This document shows positions 1 through 8,987 of a stretch of 43,929 nt of DNA, one piece after another. Numbering within the stretch: position 1 is the stretch's first letter; the number at the start of each line of letters is the position of its first letter. The position numbers and the translations under genes were made by a program. Origin of the DNA: Anaerolineae bacterium (GTDB lineage: Bacteria; Chloroflexota; Anaerolineae; J036; Brachytrichaceae); NCBI GenBank assembly GCA_947476335.1, contig CANJQH010000022.1, positions 1-43,929 on the forward strand. Reading direction: 5' to 3'. The notes beneath the pieces are model-generated. The model was not told the origin of the DNA, did no database searches, and saw only the letters and a list, made by a program, of their open reading frames with translations.

Positions 1-135
1 GAGATAGCGCGTTTCGAGGGATTTACCAACGATGGGCCGCACGCGATGGCGGATGACCAAATCGCCCCTTTTGGCGAATGCACCCCGTTCGATGGTGTAG
101 AGTACGAGCGCAAAAGGTTCGTTGCATACCATCAT
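1..135 (-). CDS. Possible partial unknown gene at the window edge
   Basis: A minus-strand frame is open from a double ATG near 135 to the window edge, at least 45 codons. Third positions are mostly G or C, as in real genes here. It reads as a basic and aliphatic stretch (for example GDLVIRHRVRPIVG). I do not recognise the family. The start overlaps the start codon of the divergent prenyl synthase, which leaves no promoter room and lowers confidence. It may be a chance frame in the upstream region of that gene. Confidence 0.25.
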   Translation of the reverse strand, partial: MMVCNEPFALVLYTIERGAFAKRGDLVIRHRVRPIVGKSLETRYL

Positions 136-1159
136 GGAAGGCTTGAACGGGAATCAGGAAGAGAAATCAGCGGCGGTTCAGAGCGGCCGCAGCGTGTTGC
201 AGCGCGTACGCGCATTGCTTGGTGATCAGCTTGCCGACGTCGAGGCGCAGCTGCTGCAACTCAGTGATTTGCAGCCGGATGAGCTGCGCAATGCGGTCGG
301 CATGATCGTCGGCAGCGGTGGCAAGCGTATTCGACCGATCATGGTGTTGCTGGTGACGGGCATGTTAGGCACAGCCGAACGCAGCCGTGCCATCAACCTC
401 GCCAGTGCGGTTGAAATGCTGCAGACGGCGACGCTGGTGCACGATGATTTGATCGACGGTTCGCTTGTGCGCCGCGGTGCGCAGACGTTGAATGCGGTCT
501 GGACGCCGGCGGCTACTGTGCTCACCGGCGATTACCTGTTTGCCTATGCTTCGAATCTTGCTTCGCGCGTCGACAGCGTGCGTGTGATGAGCATTTTTTC
601 GGACACGCTCGGCGTCATCGTCGGCGGTGAGCTGCGCCAGATGTTCACTGATTGGGGGCTGCGTTCGACGCGTGACGATTACTTCCGCCGCATTTATGCG
701 AAGACGGCTTCACTCTATGTGCTGGCGTCGACCACGGCTGGCGTGATTAGTGGCGCCGACGATGCACAGTTCCGGGCGCTGCTTGACTATGGCCGAGACT
801 TTGGCATTGCATTCCAGATCGTCGACGACGTGCTCGATTTTACCGGCGAGCAGGCGACTGTTGGCAAGCCGGTCGGCAGCGATCTGCGCCGCGGCATGAT
901 CACGCTGCCGACGATCATTTACGCTGAATCGCATGCGGACGACGCGCGCCTGGAGTGTGCGTTGCGTGGCAAATGTACGCCGCATCAGTACGACGAGTTG
1001 ATCGCGGATATTCGTAATTCGGATGCGATTGAGCGATCGCTGGTCGAAGCGCGCACGATTACTGAAAGTGCCAAGCGCGCGCTTGAACTTTTTCCTGCGA
1101 GTGAGTGGCGCGCGCTGCTATGCGACCTGGCTGATTACAACGTGCGGCGTGAGTTATAG
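134..1159 (+). CDS. trans-polyprenyl diphosphate synthase
   Basis: This enzyme chain-elongates isoprenoid diphosphates with IPP, probably to the C35-C50 side chain of the respiratory quinone or a lipid carrier. The family signature is complete: GGKRIRP near residue 63, the first aspartate-rich motif in LVHDDLIDGS, a GEL segment in the middle, and the second aspartate-rich motif in FQIVDDVLDF, followed by a GKPVGSDLRRG-type loop. The length, 341 residues, is normal for octaprenyl or heptaprenyl synthases. An in-frame TTG lies 12 bases upstream, but the ATG is the simpler start. The gene is followed after 21 bases by a glycosyltransferase in the same direction. Product chain length cannot be read from the sequence. 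Confidence 0.93.
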   Translation: MEGLNGNQEEKSAAVQSGRSVLQRVRALLGDQLADVEAQLLQLSDLQPDELRNAVGMIVGSGGKRIRPIMVLLVTGMLGTAERSRAINLASAVEMLQTATLVHDDLIDGSLVRRGAQTLNAVWTPAATVLTGDYLFAYASNLASRVDSVRVMSIFSDTLGVIVGGELRQMFTDWGLRSTRDDYFRRIYAKTASLYVLASTTAGVISGADDAQFRALLDYGRDFGIAFQIVDDVLDFTGEQATVGKPVGSDLRRGMITLPTIIYAESHADDARLECALRGKCTPHQYDELIADIRNSDAIERSLVEARTITESAKRALELFPASEWRALLCDLADYNVRREL

Positions 1160-1180
1160 CGCTGCCGAATCAAGCGTGTC

Positions 1181-2125
1181 ATGCTCAGCGTCATCATTGT
1201 CAGTTGGAATGTTTGTGAGTTGTTGCGCGCTTGTCTGAAATCGCTCGAAGCATGTTCCTGCACGCGCATGTTACAACGCATCGTGGTCGTCGACAACGCG
1301 TCGAGCGATGGCAGTGCGAATATGGTTGCGACTGATTTCTCATACGTACATTTGCTGTGTGAGGAGAACCGTGGATTTTCTGCGGGCAACAATGCGGGCC
1401 TGCGCTGCGTGCGCGAGTGGTGGGCGCAGCAATCGAATGGCGAAGACTATGCGCTGCTTCTGAATCCGGACACAGTGGTGCAGCCAGGTGCGCTCGACGC
1501 GCTTGTCGATGCCATGCGAGCAGATGCGGGCGTCGGCCTGCTGGGCCCGCGGCTGCGCTATGCGGATGGATCTGTGCAATCATCGCGCCGCAGATTTCCC
1601 ACGCTCGAGCTGGCGATGGTTGAAAGCACATGGGCCGAAGCGCGTGCGCCGCGCGCGATGCTCGATTCGTACACCATGCGCGATGTGCCGGATGATCAGC
1701 CCTGTGATGTGGACTGGGTCGTTGGTGCGGCGATGTTTGTGCGTCGTCAGGTTGTGGAGCAGGTGGGTGGCCTCGATGAGCAGTTGTTTTTCATGTACTG
1801 TGAGGAGACCGACTGGTGTCGTCGGATACGCGATGCCGGCTGGCGCATTGCGTATCGCCCATGTGCGGAGATCGTGCATTACGAAGGGCGCAGCAGTGAG
1901 CAGGTATCGGCGCAGCGCATGATCTGGTTTAACACGAGCAAGGTGCGCTACTTTGCCAAGCACCATGGCGTGCAGCAGGCCGAGGTGCTTCGTCGCAGCC
2001 TGCTGGCGCAGTTTCGTCGGCAGATTGGCGTCGAAATTTTGAAGATGCTGCTCGGTCATAAGTGGGCGATGCGGCGCGCGCGCATCGCCGCGTATTGTGC
2101 GGTGCTGGCTTCGGATTTGCGATGA
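1181..2125 (+). CDS. Family 2 glycosyltransferase (rhamnosyltransferase-like)
   Basis: A GT-A fold inverting glycosyltransferase, expected at the cytoplasmic face of the membrane and acting on a nucleotide-sugar donor for a cell-surface glycan. The N-terminus has the GT2 opening SVIIVSWN, then VVVDNASSDGS and NRGFSAGNNAGL for nucleotide binding, the metal-site region LLNPDTVVQPG, and WVVGAAMFVRR plus FFMYCEETDWCRR in the acceptor half. This layout is that of WbbL-type rhamnosyltransferases. The length is 314 residues with no membrane segment. Its TGA stop overlaps the ATG of rnhB (ATGA), so the two are translationally coupled. Donor and acceptor are unknown. Confidence 0.88.
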   Translation: MLSVIIVSWNVCELLRACLKSLEACSCTRMLQRIVVVDNASSDGSANMVATDFSYVHLLCEENRGFSAGNNAGLRCVREWWAQQSNGEDYALLLNPDTVVQPGALDALVDAMRADAGVGLLGPRLRYADGSVQSSRRRFPTLELAMVESTWAEARAPRAMLDSYTMRDVPDDQPCDVDWVVGAAMFVRRQVVEQVGGLDEQLFFMYCEETDWCRRIRDAGWRIAYRPCAEIVHYEGRSSEQVSAQRMIWFNTSKVRYFAKHHGVQQAEVLRRSLLAQFRRQIGVEILKMLLGHKWAMRRARIAAYCAVLASDLR

Positions 2126-2766
2126 AGCGCCCACACCCAGAGCGGCCGTCGTTTGGTGAAGAGCTGCGCATGCGAGCGCTCGGCCACCGACGCATCGCCG
2201 GCGTCGATGAGGCCGGGCGTGGTGCGTGGGCCGGCCCTGTGGCAGCGGCGGCGGTGCTGCTTTCGCCAGACGATGCCACAGCGCGCGCTCTCGATGGCGT
2301 ACACGATTCCAAAAAGCTCACGGCCGCACAGCGCGAAATTTTGCGCGCCCGAATTATGCAGACGGCGCTCTCATGGGCGGTGGGGATGGCGAGCAGCAGC
2401 GAAATCGACGCGCTCGGCATTGTGCCTGCAACGCGGCTGGCGATGGTGCGCGCCATCGTTGCACTGCGAATGCCGGCTGATGCGCTGCTGATCGACGCAG
2501 TGAAATTGCCCGATGTCGCATTGCCGCAGAAGTCCTTCAACTTTGCTGACTCGATCAGCATATCCGTTGCTGCGGCATCGATTTTGGCGAAGACCGCGCG
2601 CGACGAAGTCATGCGTGTGCTGCATGAGACGCATTCGTCGTATGGCTTCGCCATTCACAAAGGATACGGGACTGCACTGCATCGACGCGCACTTACTGCG
2701 TATGGTCCGTCGCCGCATCATCGATTTTCATTTCGGCCGCTGCGCGAATTGGCGCTTTCCGCGTGA
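2122..2766 (+). CDS. rnhB: Ribonuclease HII
   Basis: RNase HII cleaves the RNA strand of RNA-DNA hybrids and starts removal of single ribonucleotides from DNA. The type 2 active site is visible: IAGVDEAGRG near residue 22 with the first acidic pair, DSKKL, a DAVKLP segment with the third carboxylate, and the SISVAAASILAKTARD motif. The HKGYGT stretch and the closing HRFSF are also typical. The length, 214 residues, is normal. The start at 2122 is chosen because it overlaps the upstream glycosyltransferase stop by four bases; the frame is open further upstream but there it reads inside that gene. Confidence 0.93.
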   Translation: MKRPHPERPSFGEELRMRALGHRRIAGVDEAGRGAWAGPVAAAAVLLSPDDATARALDGVHDSKKLTAAQREILRARIMQTALSWAVGMASSSEIDALGIVPATRLAMVRAIVALRMPADALLIDAVKLPDVALPQKSFNFADSISISVAAASILAKTARDEVMRVLHETHSSYGFAIHKGYGTALHRRALTAYGPSPHHRFSFRPLRELALSA

Positions 2767-2788
2767 AGGGTGTATCACGTAATCCTTC

Positions 2789-3577
2789 ATGGAATTTAAT
2801 CTCACTCCCGCGCAGTGGGCGCTCGGAATTCTGGCCGGCGTCATCGCAGGTGCTTCGAAAACAGGCGTGCCCGGCATCGGCATCCTCGTTGCAGTCATGC
2901 TGCCCGCTATCTTTCCTTCGCGCGAAGCGATTGGCGCGACCGTGCCGATTCTGATTTTTGCGGACCTGTTCGCTGTGCGCTGGTATTCGCGTTATACGCG
3001 CTGGGACAAACTTACTGAGCTGATGCCTTCGGTTGTCGTCGGCATGGTCGTTGGCGCCGTAGTCCTGTTCGCACTCGGCGAGAGTTCCGGGGCGAAGGTT
3101 TCGATCAACCTGCTCATCGGCATCGTCGTGCTGGCGATGATCGTGATTTATGTGCTGCGCCTAAGCCTCGGCAACGCAATGCTTCCGACGAGCAAACCTG
3201 TCATGCGCGCGATCGGCGCCGGCGCTGGTCTGAGCACCACTGTGTCGAACGCAGCCGGCCCGCTGATGAGCATTTATATGACTAGTCTCGGTCTTGAGAA
3301 AACTGCGTTCATGGGGACCAGCGCGTGGTATTTCTTTATTTTTAACCTGACCAAAATTCCGATGTATCTTCTGCTCGACTGGCTCACGCCGGCGCATCCG
3401 CTCTTCACATTGCGCGGCGTTACCTTCGCTGCGCTGATGTTTCCCGCTGTGCTCGTCGGCGTGTTTGTCGGCCGCTGGCTGCTCACACGCGTGTCGCAGA
3501 AAGTGTTCAACATCATCACGATCGTCGGCGCATCGCTTGGTGCACTGCGTTTGATTTGGATGAGCCTCGGATTGTAA
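2789..3577 (+). CDS. TSUP (TauE/SafE) family membrane permease
   Basis: A small integral membrane protein of the sulfite exporter TauE/SafE family, whose members move sulfur-containing or organic anions. It has 262 residues and about seven or eight hydrophobic segments. The first contains the family's glycine-rich motif (GILAGVIAGASKTGVPG), and the repeat unit recurs near residue 148 (GAGAGLSTTVSNAAGPL). The start ATG lies 22 bases after rnhB, so it probably belongs to the same transcript. The substrate cannot be deduced. No sulfur-metabolism gene is directly linked, although a PLP enzyme of the Cys/Met family lies 2.3 kb downstream. Confidence 0.85.
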   Translation: MEFNLTPAQWALGILAGVIAGASKTGVPGIGILVAVMLPAIFPSREAIGATVPILIFADLFAVRWYSRYTRWDKLTELMPSVVVGMVVGAVVLFALGESSGAKVSINLLIGIVVLAMIVIYVLRLSLGNAMLPTSKPVMRAIGAGAGLSTTVSNAAGPLMSIYMTSLGLEKTAFMGTSAWYFFIFNLTKIPMYLLLDWLTPAHPLFTLRGVTFAALMFPAVLVGVFVGRWLLTRVSQKVFNIITIVGASLGALRLIWMSLGL

Positions 3578-3643
3578 GGAGCGCAAAAAGCAATTTCGGA
3601 AAATTTTGAAAAGAAAAATTATGCATGTTTCACAGAAAATATG

Positions 3644-3703
3644 TAACTGCTCAGGCCAGCCATCTTTCCAACGCGAAACACTGATTTGGGCCTGAGTAGT
3701 TAC
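3644..3703. repeat. Short copy of the 112-bp palindromic MITE-like element
   Basis: This 60-bp sequence has both ends of the repeat family found elsewhere in the window: left GTAACTGCTCAGGCCAG and right GGGCCTGAGTAGTTAC. The central hairpin (the ACTATTC/GAATAGT part) is missing, as if deleted precisely. It fills about a third of the 183-bp gap before typA. The rest of that gap is AT-rich and probably carries the typA promoter. Confidence 0.8.
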
Positions 3704-3760
3704 GAAAATATTGATGCGGACGTGAGTCGCTAAAAAAATCTGAGATACTTCTCCCCTCGT

Positions 3761-5626
3761 ATGGCCATAACTGAACGCAACGACATCCGGAATATCGCAA
3801 TCATCGCGCACGTCGACCATGGAAAGACCACACTGGTCGATGCAATGCTGAAGCAGTCGCGCGTCTTTCGCGATAACCAGGTGGTTGCCGAACGCGTGAT
3901 GGACAGCAACGATCTCGAACGAGAGCGTGGCATCACCATCATGGCGAAAAACACATCGGTTTCGTACGAGGGTGTGAAAATCAACATCGTCGACACACCT
4001 GGACACGCAGACTTCGGTGGTGAGGTTGAGCGCGTGCTTAACATGGTGGACGGCGTACTGCTGCTCGTCGACGCGGTCGACGGTCCGATGCCACAGACGC
4101 GCTTCGTGCTGCGCAAGGCGCTTGAAATGGGGCGCCGCGCGATCGTTGTCATCAACAAAATCGACCGGCCGAATTCGCGACCGGACTGGGTGGCGAATGC
4201 TACGTTTGACCTGTTTGTCGAACTTGGAGCTACGGATGATCAGGCTGATTTCCCGATCGTGCATACAAATGCGCTGACCGGTTGTGCCGTGATTCCGCAC
4301 AAGGACGGCCCAGCCTCAAGCGATGGCTGCGACCTGAAGCCGCTGTTTGATCTGATTGTCAACTTCATTCCGAAGCCGATCGTGGATCTCGATGGACCTG
4401 GCCAGCTGCTGGTCACCAGTCTTGCGTATGACGATTACAAGGGGCGCATTGCCATTGGTCGTGTGTTTGCTGGTTCATTTACGCGCAATCAGGAAGTGGT
4501 GCGCATCATGGCAAATGGTGGGCATCAGAAGGGCCGGCTGGCAATTCTGTTCACGCATCAGGGTCTGGCGCGCATCGAAGTGACCGAAGTGTTGGCGGGC
4601 GACATCGTGGCGGTGACGGGCATGCCGGATTTGCAGATCGGCGAGACGATTGCTGACGCGCGTGATCCGCGTGCGCTGCCGACGATCCACGTCGAAGAGC
4701 CGACGGTGCGCATGACTTTCGGCGTGAACACGAGCCCGTTCGCTGGCAAGGAAGGCACGTGGGGTACGTCGCGCAAGCTGCGCGAGCGCCTGTTCAAAGA
4801 ACTCGAAACCAACGTATCGATGCGCGTTGAGGATGGCGAAACCGCAGACACTTTTGTGGTCAGCGGCCGCGGCGAGTTACATCTCGTGATTCTGATCGAA
4901 ACGATGCGCCGTGAAGGGTACGAATTTCAGGTCGGCAAGCCGGAAGTGATCTTCCGTGACAACGAAAAAGGGACGACGCTGGAGCCTTATGAGCAGTTGT
5001 TCGTCGAAGTTCCAGAGGAATACCAGGGCCCGGTTATGGAGATGCTTGGCACGCGGCAGGGCCAGATGACGGACATGGTGCACGGCGACAACGGCATCGT
5101 CTCGATGACGTACATGGTGCCGACGCGCGGTCTGCTCGGCTTCCGCAGTGCGGCGCTGACGGCCACGCGCGGCACGGTTGTCATGAACACGCTGCTGGCC
5201 GGCTATGAACCGCTTTCTGGTGAGATTCGCCAGCGCGATCGCGGCTCGCTGGTGGCGTGGGAAGACGGCGACGCCATCACCTATGGGCTGCGCAATGCGT
5301 GGGAGCGCGGCACTCTGTTCATCGAATCCGCCAGACCGGTGTACGAAGGTATGGTCGTGGGAGAACATGCGCGGCCGGACGACCTCGACGTCAATGTTTG
5401 CAAGATGAAGATGTTGAGCGCCGTGCGCACGCGCTCGTCGGATCACGATACGTCGCGCCTGCCTCCGATTCGCCAGATGTCACTTGACGAGTGCGTTGAG
5501 TACATCGCAGACGATGAGCTTGTCGAAGTGACGCCGCTGAATATTCGCATTCGCAAGAAATATCTCAAGCGCGACGAACGCGCGAGGATGACGTCTGCAC
5601 GCTCCAAGGCGCTGCGCGATGCCTGA
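3761..5626 (+). CDS. typA: Ribosome-associated GTPase TypA/BipA
   Basis: A translational GTPase of the EF-G/LepA superfamily that binds the 70S ribosome and helps 50S assembly, mainly under cold or other stress. It has 621 residues, normal for the family. G1 is HVDHGKTT near residue 17, followed by the switch I region ERERGIT, G3 [15 protein letters not shown] and G4 NKIDR. The C-terminal half has the TypA-specific pattern, with [15 protein letters not shown] and the segment around [13 protein letters not shown]. The basic tail ([11 protein letters not shown]) fits ribosome binding. It is expressed alone, with a repeat and AT-rich sequence upstream and a strong terminator 18 bases downstream. 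Confidence 0.97.
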   Translation: MAITERNDIRNIAIIAHVDHGKTTLVDAMLKQSRVFRDNQVVAERVMDSNDLERERGITIMAKNTSVSYEGVKINIVDTPGHADFGGEVERVLNMVDGVLLLVDAVDGPMPQTRFVLRKALEMGRRAIVVINKIDRPNSRPDWVANATFDLFVELGATDDQADFPIVHTNALTGCAVIPHKDGPASSDGCDLKPLFDLIVNFIPKPIVDLDGPGQLLVTSLAYDDYKGRIAIGRVFAGSFTRNQEVVRIMANGGHQKGRLAILFTHQGLARIEVTEVLAGDIVAVTGMPDLQIGETIADARDPRALPTIHVEEPTVRMTFGVNTSPFAGKEGTWGTSRKLRERLFKELETNVSMRVEDGETADTFVVSGRGELHLVILIETMRREGYEFQVGKPEVIFRDNEKGTTLEPYEQLFVEVPEEYQGPVMEMLGTRQGQMTDMVHGDNGIVSMTYMVPTRGLLGFRSAALTATRGTVVMNTLLAGYEPLSGEIRQRDRGSLVAWEDGDAITYGLRNAWERGTLFIESARPVYEGMVVGEHARPDDLDVNVCKMKMLSAVRTRSSDHDTSRLPPIRQMSLDECVEYIADDELVEVTPLNIRIRKKYLKRDERARMTSARSKALRDA

Positions 5627-5643
5627 GCCTGATTAGGTCGATG

Positions 5644-5685
5644 ACTGGCGCGAAGAAACATCTGCTTCTTTGCGCCAGTTTTTTT
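5644..5685 (+). terminator. Intrinsic terminator of typA
   Basis: The arm ACTGGCGCGAAGAA pairs with TTCTTTGCGCCAGT across a short loop, and a run of seven T follows at 5679-5685. This is a textbook rho-independent terminator just after the typA stop. Confidence 0.88.
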
Positions 5686-5853
5686 GTACCTTCATGTTTT
5701 TTCATTTCCCTCCACCATATTCCTTTACAGTTCCTCCGCATCAATGAAGCCTGCCCCAAACGGTGCATGCGCTCCCCCCGCTGCGGGCACTGTTCGGAAT
5801 GGTGTATCGTTCTGCGCGTGACCGTTGACCACGAATTTCCAGGCGCAGCTGCA

Positions 5854-7353
5854 ATGCTGCGTGACTATCCACTTGGCTCGACATTTGGTGGGGGGGCGCA
5901 CAGCGTCATCAGCAGCCTGCCGACGCTGCATGATGTGATCGGCTATGAAGAGAAGGCGCCCGAGGTAATTGCGCAGCTGCATCAGGGCTATCCACGCTTC
6001 ATGCGGCATTTCTTCGTGGAGCGGCTCTGCAAAACGCTGGCGACGCAGCATGGCTGGGGCGATGCCTATGTTTGTCCGGTTTCGGGCGATGCAGCGGCTG
6101 TACGTCTGCGTCAATTTGCGGGCCGTGTGCTTGCAGAAACGGTTGAAGATGGTTTTCACGTGCTCGTGTTTAAACATGGAACGCTCAGTGCTGCTCGCGC
6201 GCGCAATTTTCTGCAGCACACTGGTGTGCAGATCAGTTCACGCCAGGCCGAAGACTGGCTGCATATGCGTGGGCTGGCGTCGGAGCCTGCGCCGGAGCCG
6301 TCGTTCGTGGAAGGCGATTCACGGGAAGCTGTGTGCACTGCAATTCAGCCGTGGCTGGGTGATGCGACGCGCGAAGATCTCGTGCTGACATGTGGCGGTG
6401 CGAATGCATTCTGGAGCGCATACGAAGCCATCTCTTCGTTGCAGGCTGAGCGCGGCCGCAGCCAGTGGCTGCAGCTGGGCTGGTTGTACGTTGATTCAAC
6501 GCTGGTGCTCGAGCGTTTTGGCCCGGATGACGAGGCCCCGGTGAAATGGCTGGATGGCACCGGCCTCGATGCGCTCATCGCCTACCTCGACGAGCACGGT
6601 GCGCAGGTTGCCGGTGTTGCTGTTGAAGCGCCGAGCAACCCGCTGCTGGAAACGTGTGACCTTGCGCGCCTCGCAGGAGCGACACAGCGCTGTGGCGCCA
6701 AGCTGCTGATCGATCCAACCGTCGCCAGCATCGTCAACGTTGATGTGATGCCGTATGCCGATGTGCTGGTGTGCAGTCTGACGAAGTACGCCGCGCGCGC
6801 GGCGGACGTGCTTGCCGGCGTTGCTGCGGTGCATCCTGGGCGCGCCGATTCAGCCGAATTGGCGGTGCGCATTCGTGCGCTGGCGACACCGGCCTATCCT
6901 CGCGACGCAGCGCGGCTCGCGCATGAAATTTCTGATTGGGCCGACTTCGTGCAGCGGGTGAATTCAAACGCAGTAGCGCTTGCTGCACACCTGGAGAAAA
7001 ATCCGAAGGTCGAGCGCGTGCGCCATGCGCTGCAGCCGAGTGCGTGTGATTGTTATACGCGCATTGCCCGATGTTCGAATTCGCCCGGCGCATTGATGAG
7101 CATTTCTGTGCGCGGCGACATGGCGCATTTTTTCGATGCGCTGCGCGTCGCGAAAGCCGCCAGCTTCGGCGCCGAATTCACCATCGCTGCGCCGTTTTTG
7201 TATCTGGCGCATTATGACCTCGTCAGCACGCCGCAGGGCCGTGCTGAATTGCGTGCGCTTGGCATCGATCCCGACCTGGTGCGTGTGTCAGTTGGAGCCG
7301 AGCCGATTGATCAGCTGATCGCCAATTTTGATGCGGCGTTGGCGCAGCTGTAA
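5854..7353 (+). CDS. PLP-dependent Cys/Met metabolism enzyme (cystathionine gamma-synthase, STR2-like)
   Basis: A fold-type I PLP enzyme of the Cys/Met family. The N-terminus (SVISSLPTLHDVIGYEE, then GYPRF) resembles the larger fungal STR2-like branch of cystathionine gamma-synthase, which joins an activated homoserine and cysteine. The catalytic lysine lies in LVCSLTKYAA, preceded by the cofactor-binding aspartate in LLIDPTVAS. The length is about 500 residues, against about 400 for the usual MetB/MetC type. I chose ATG 5854 because the family match begins there; GTG 5818 is an alternative and the frame is open back to 5641. No Shine-Dalgarno is evident at either. The TAA stop lies inside a repeat relic. 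Substrate assignment is inference from subfamily resemblance. Confidence 0.75.
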   Translation: MLRDYPLGSTFGGGAHSVISSLPTLHDVIGYEEKAPEVIAQLHQGYPRFMRHFFVERLCKTLATQHGWGDAYVCPVSGDAAAVRLRQFAGRVLAETVEDGFHVLVFKHGTLSAARARNFLQHTGVQISSRQAEDWLHMRGLASEPAPEPSFVEGDSREAVCTAIQPWLGDATREDLVLTCGGANAFWSAYEAISSLQAERGRSQWLQLGWLYVDSTLVLERFGPDDEAPVKWLDGTGLDALIAYLDEHGAQVAGVAVEAPSNPLLETCDLARLAGATQRCGAKLLIDPTVASIVNVDVMPYADVLVCSLTKYAARAADVLAGVAAVHPGRADSAELAVRIRALATPAYPRDAARLAHEISDWADFVQRVNSNAVALAAHLEKNPKVERVRHALQPSACDCYTRIARCSNSPGALMSISVRGDMAHFFDALRVAKAASFGAEFTIAAPFLYLAHYDLVSTPQGRAELRALGIDPDLVRVSVGAEPIDQLIANFDAALAQL

Positions 7354-7390
7354 CCACTGCAGGCCAGACTTTCCATCTTGTAGCGGTTAC
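7350..7390. repeat. Relic of the 112-bp MITE-like element
   Basis: The sequence starts GTAACCACTGCAGGCCAG and ends GTAGCGGTTAC, which match the ends of the repeat family with a few changes and most of the middle lost. It overlaps the upstream gene: the TAA stop at 7351-7353 is part of the repeat end. Confidence 0.5.
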
Positions 7391-7442
7391 GTCAATTTCA
7401 TCCTGAAGTTCCAGGGCAGGCAATCGATGAAATGCCACAAGA

Positions 7443-7545
7443 CGGCTAAGTTCCTGTCCATAAGTTTTGTCCGGCAGATTCGCCTCTCCCGCAAAGCGGT
7501 GGAGGCGAATCTGCCGCCAGAACTTTTGGCGACTCACTTAGTCTG
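7443..7545. repeat. Long palindrome, second type
   Basis: A perfect 15-bp stem, CGGCAGATTCGCCTC at 7472-7486 with its complement at 7502-7516, encloses a 15-base loop. Outside it the pairing continues imperfectly to GGCTAAGT and ACTTAGTC. The element differs in sequence from the MITE-like family but has a similar size and lies in the same gap. It may also act as a terminator for the upstream gene, although there is no T run. Confidence 0.7.
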
Positions 7546-7568
7546 CGTGACTCCGTCTCAGATCCCAA

Positions 7569-7679
7569 GTAACTACTCAGGCCCAAATCAATATTTCCCG
7601 CGAAACACGCTATTCCTTCCCTGAAGGGGGAAGGAATAGCGTGTTTCGCGTTGGAAAAATGGCTAGCATGAGTAGTTAC
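7569..7679. repeat. MITE-like 112-bp palindromic element
   Basis: A full copy: left end GTAACTACTCAGGCCCAAAT, inner stem CGCGAAACACGCTATTCC, a loop of CCTGAAGGGGG, the complementary stem GGAATAGCGTGTTTCGCG, and right end ATGAGTAGTTAC. The whole unit can fold into one long hairpin. It ends 43 bases before the stop of the convergent LD-carboxypeptidase gene. There is no open frame inside; mobility would need a transposase acting in trans. Confidence 0.88.
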
Positions 7680-7722
7680 GATCCCAATGATTTGGGGCTG
7701 CGCTGAATCGCTGTGTACAGAG

Positions 7723-8754
7723 TTAGGCCAGTCTCTGTGCGATTTCGCCGCGGCCGTCGCTGTTGTATCGCACGCGCGCCTGGGCGCCATTGACGATCAG
7801 CTGCTGTGGCGCCTGGTGGCCGAAGTCGACGTCATAGAGCACCGGAATCGGCAGATCGCCAAATGCGTCGGCGATGGCGCGATGCTGGTTATAGGAATCC
7901 CACCCGCGCGCCTCAGTGCGGCCGATGATCAGAGCTGTTGCGTGGCGGAACCAGCCGGCCAGTTTGAACTGATTCCAGCAGCGTGCGGCGTCGTTGGAGA
8001 GCATTTCACAATTTTCGAGATACACGATCACGCCGTCCGGCGCATGCTCGTGAGCGAAGCGTTCAACGTCGCCGTATGGTGTGCCGATGAGGCGGCTGAG
8101 CACATCGGCGCAGCCACCGATCAGGCGGCCGGCGACGGCGACATCGCGTTCGGCACCGAGCACGCGCCAGCGCGTCGGAGTGTCGGGAGTGTATTCGGTT
8201 TGTTCCGGAAATTCGCCGTAATCACGGCGCGTTTTTTGATAGCGTGAAAACGACTGCTGCGTAAACACATCGCCTGCGCTGAGTGAGACCACGTCACGCC
8301 ACCATGCGGCGCCGGGTGCGGGCTTGAACGCGGCATCCATGAAGTTCATTCCGTGGAGCGAAAGCCGATTTGACAGCGTGAGTAATGGCAGCATGAATGT
8401 GGTGCAATCCGACCAGCCGATGTACCACTTCGGTGTAGCGCGCGCGATTGCGTCGAAATCGAGCAGCGGCAGAATTTCGATGAGCAGATCACCGCCCCAC
8501 GGCGGCATGACGGCATGAATGGAGTCGTCGGTCAGCATCGCCATGAGTTCTGCAGCGCGGGACTGTGGTGATGCGCTGGTGACATCGTCGCTGAACAGGC
8601 ATGTGCCCATACGTGGGATGAAACCGCGGGCGCGAACCTGAGCGGCGCAAAAATCGAAGCGCGCGCGCAGTGCGGCGCCGACGCCGGCGGAGGGCGCAGT
8701 GACGCCGATGACGTCGCCGGGCACGATGGGAGGAGGAATGCGAAGCGCAGACAT
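7723..8754 (-). CDS. LD-carboxypeptidase family S66 (MccF/LdcA-like)
   Basis: A serine peptidase of family S66. LdcA members trim the terminal D-alanine from tetrapeptides in murein recycling; MccF members inactivate microcin C-type compounds. It has 343 residues. The N-terminal VTAPS motif is followed by the nucleophile region YIGWSDCTTF (Ser near residue 115). The remaining triad is probably the Glu in YLENCE and the His in DVDFGHQ, all in the expected order. There is no signal peptide, so it acts in the cytoplasm. ATG 8754 is chosen because the family match begins just after it; the frame stays open to 8964. The gene faces away from the DUF2207 gene, with 233 bases between the starts. Confidence 0.9.
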   Translation of the reverse strand: MSALRIPPPIVPGDVIGVTAPSAGVGAALRARFDFCAAQVRARGFIPRMGTCLFSDDVTSASPQSRAAELMAMLTDDSIHAVMPPWGGDLLIEILPLLDFDAIARATPKWYIGWSDCTTFMLPLLTLSNRLSLHGMNFMDAAFKPAPGAAWWRDVVSLSAGDVFTQQSFSRYQKTRRDYGEFPEQTEYTPDTPTRWRVLGAERDVAVAGRLIGGCADVLSRLIGTPYGDVERFAHEHAPDGVIVYLENCEMLSNDAARCWNQFKLAGWFRHATALIIGRTEARGWDSYNQHRAIADAFGDLPIPVLYDVDFGHQAPQQLIVNGAQARVRYNSDGRGEIAQRLA

Positions 8755-8987
8755 GGGCGCGATTATCACGCGATCGAGCCGCCGGATGCGGCCAGCGCTG
8801 GAGACAAACTGCACGAAGAAAAGATGATTCGTGCGGGGCCTGCGGGGAGCGGACTCTTCTGCGGTTCGCCTGGATATGTCTGATCTGAACGTCTGTCGAG
8901 ACCGTGATTTGCGACTTTCGCTACTGGGATTTTTAGTCATTCCAGAATGCCCACGCATGCCCAATTTGCACTACACTTCACATCCTC

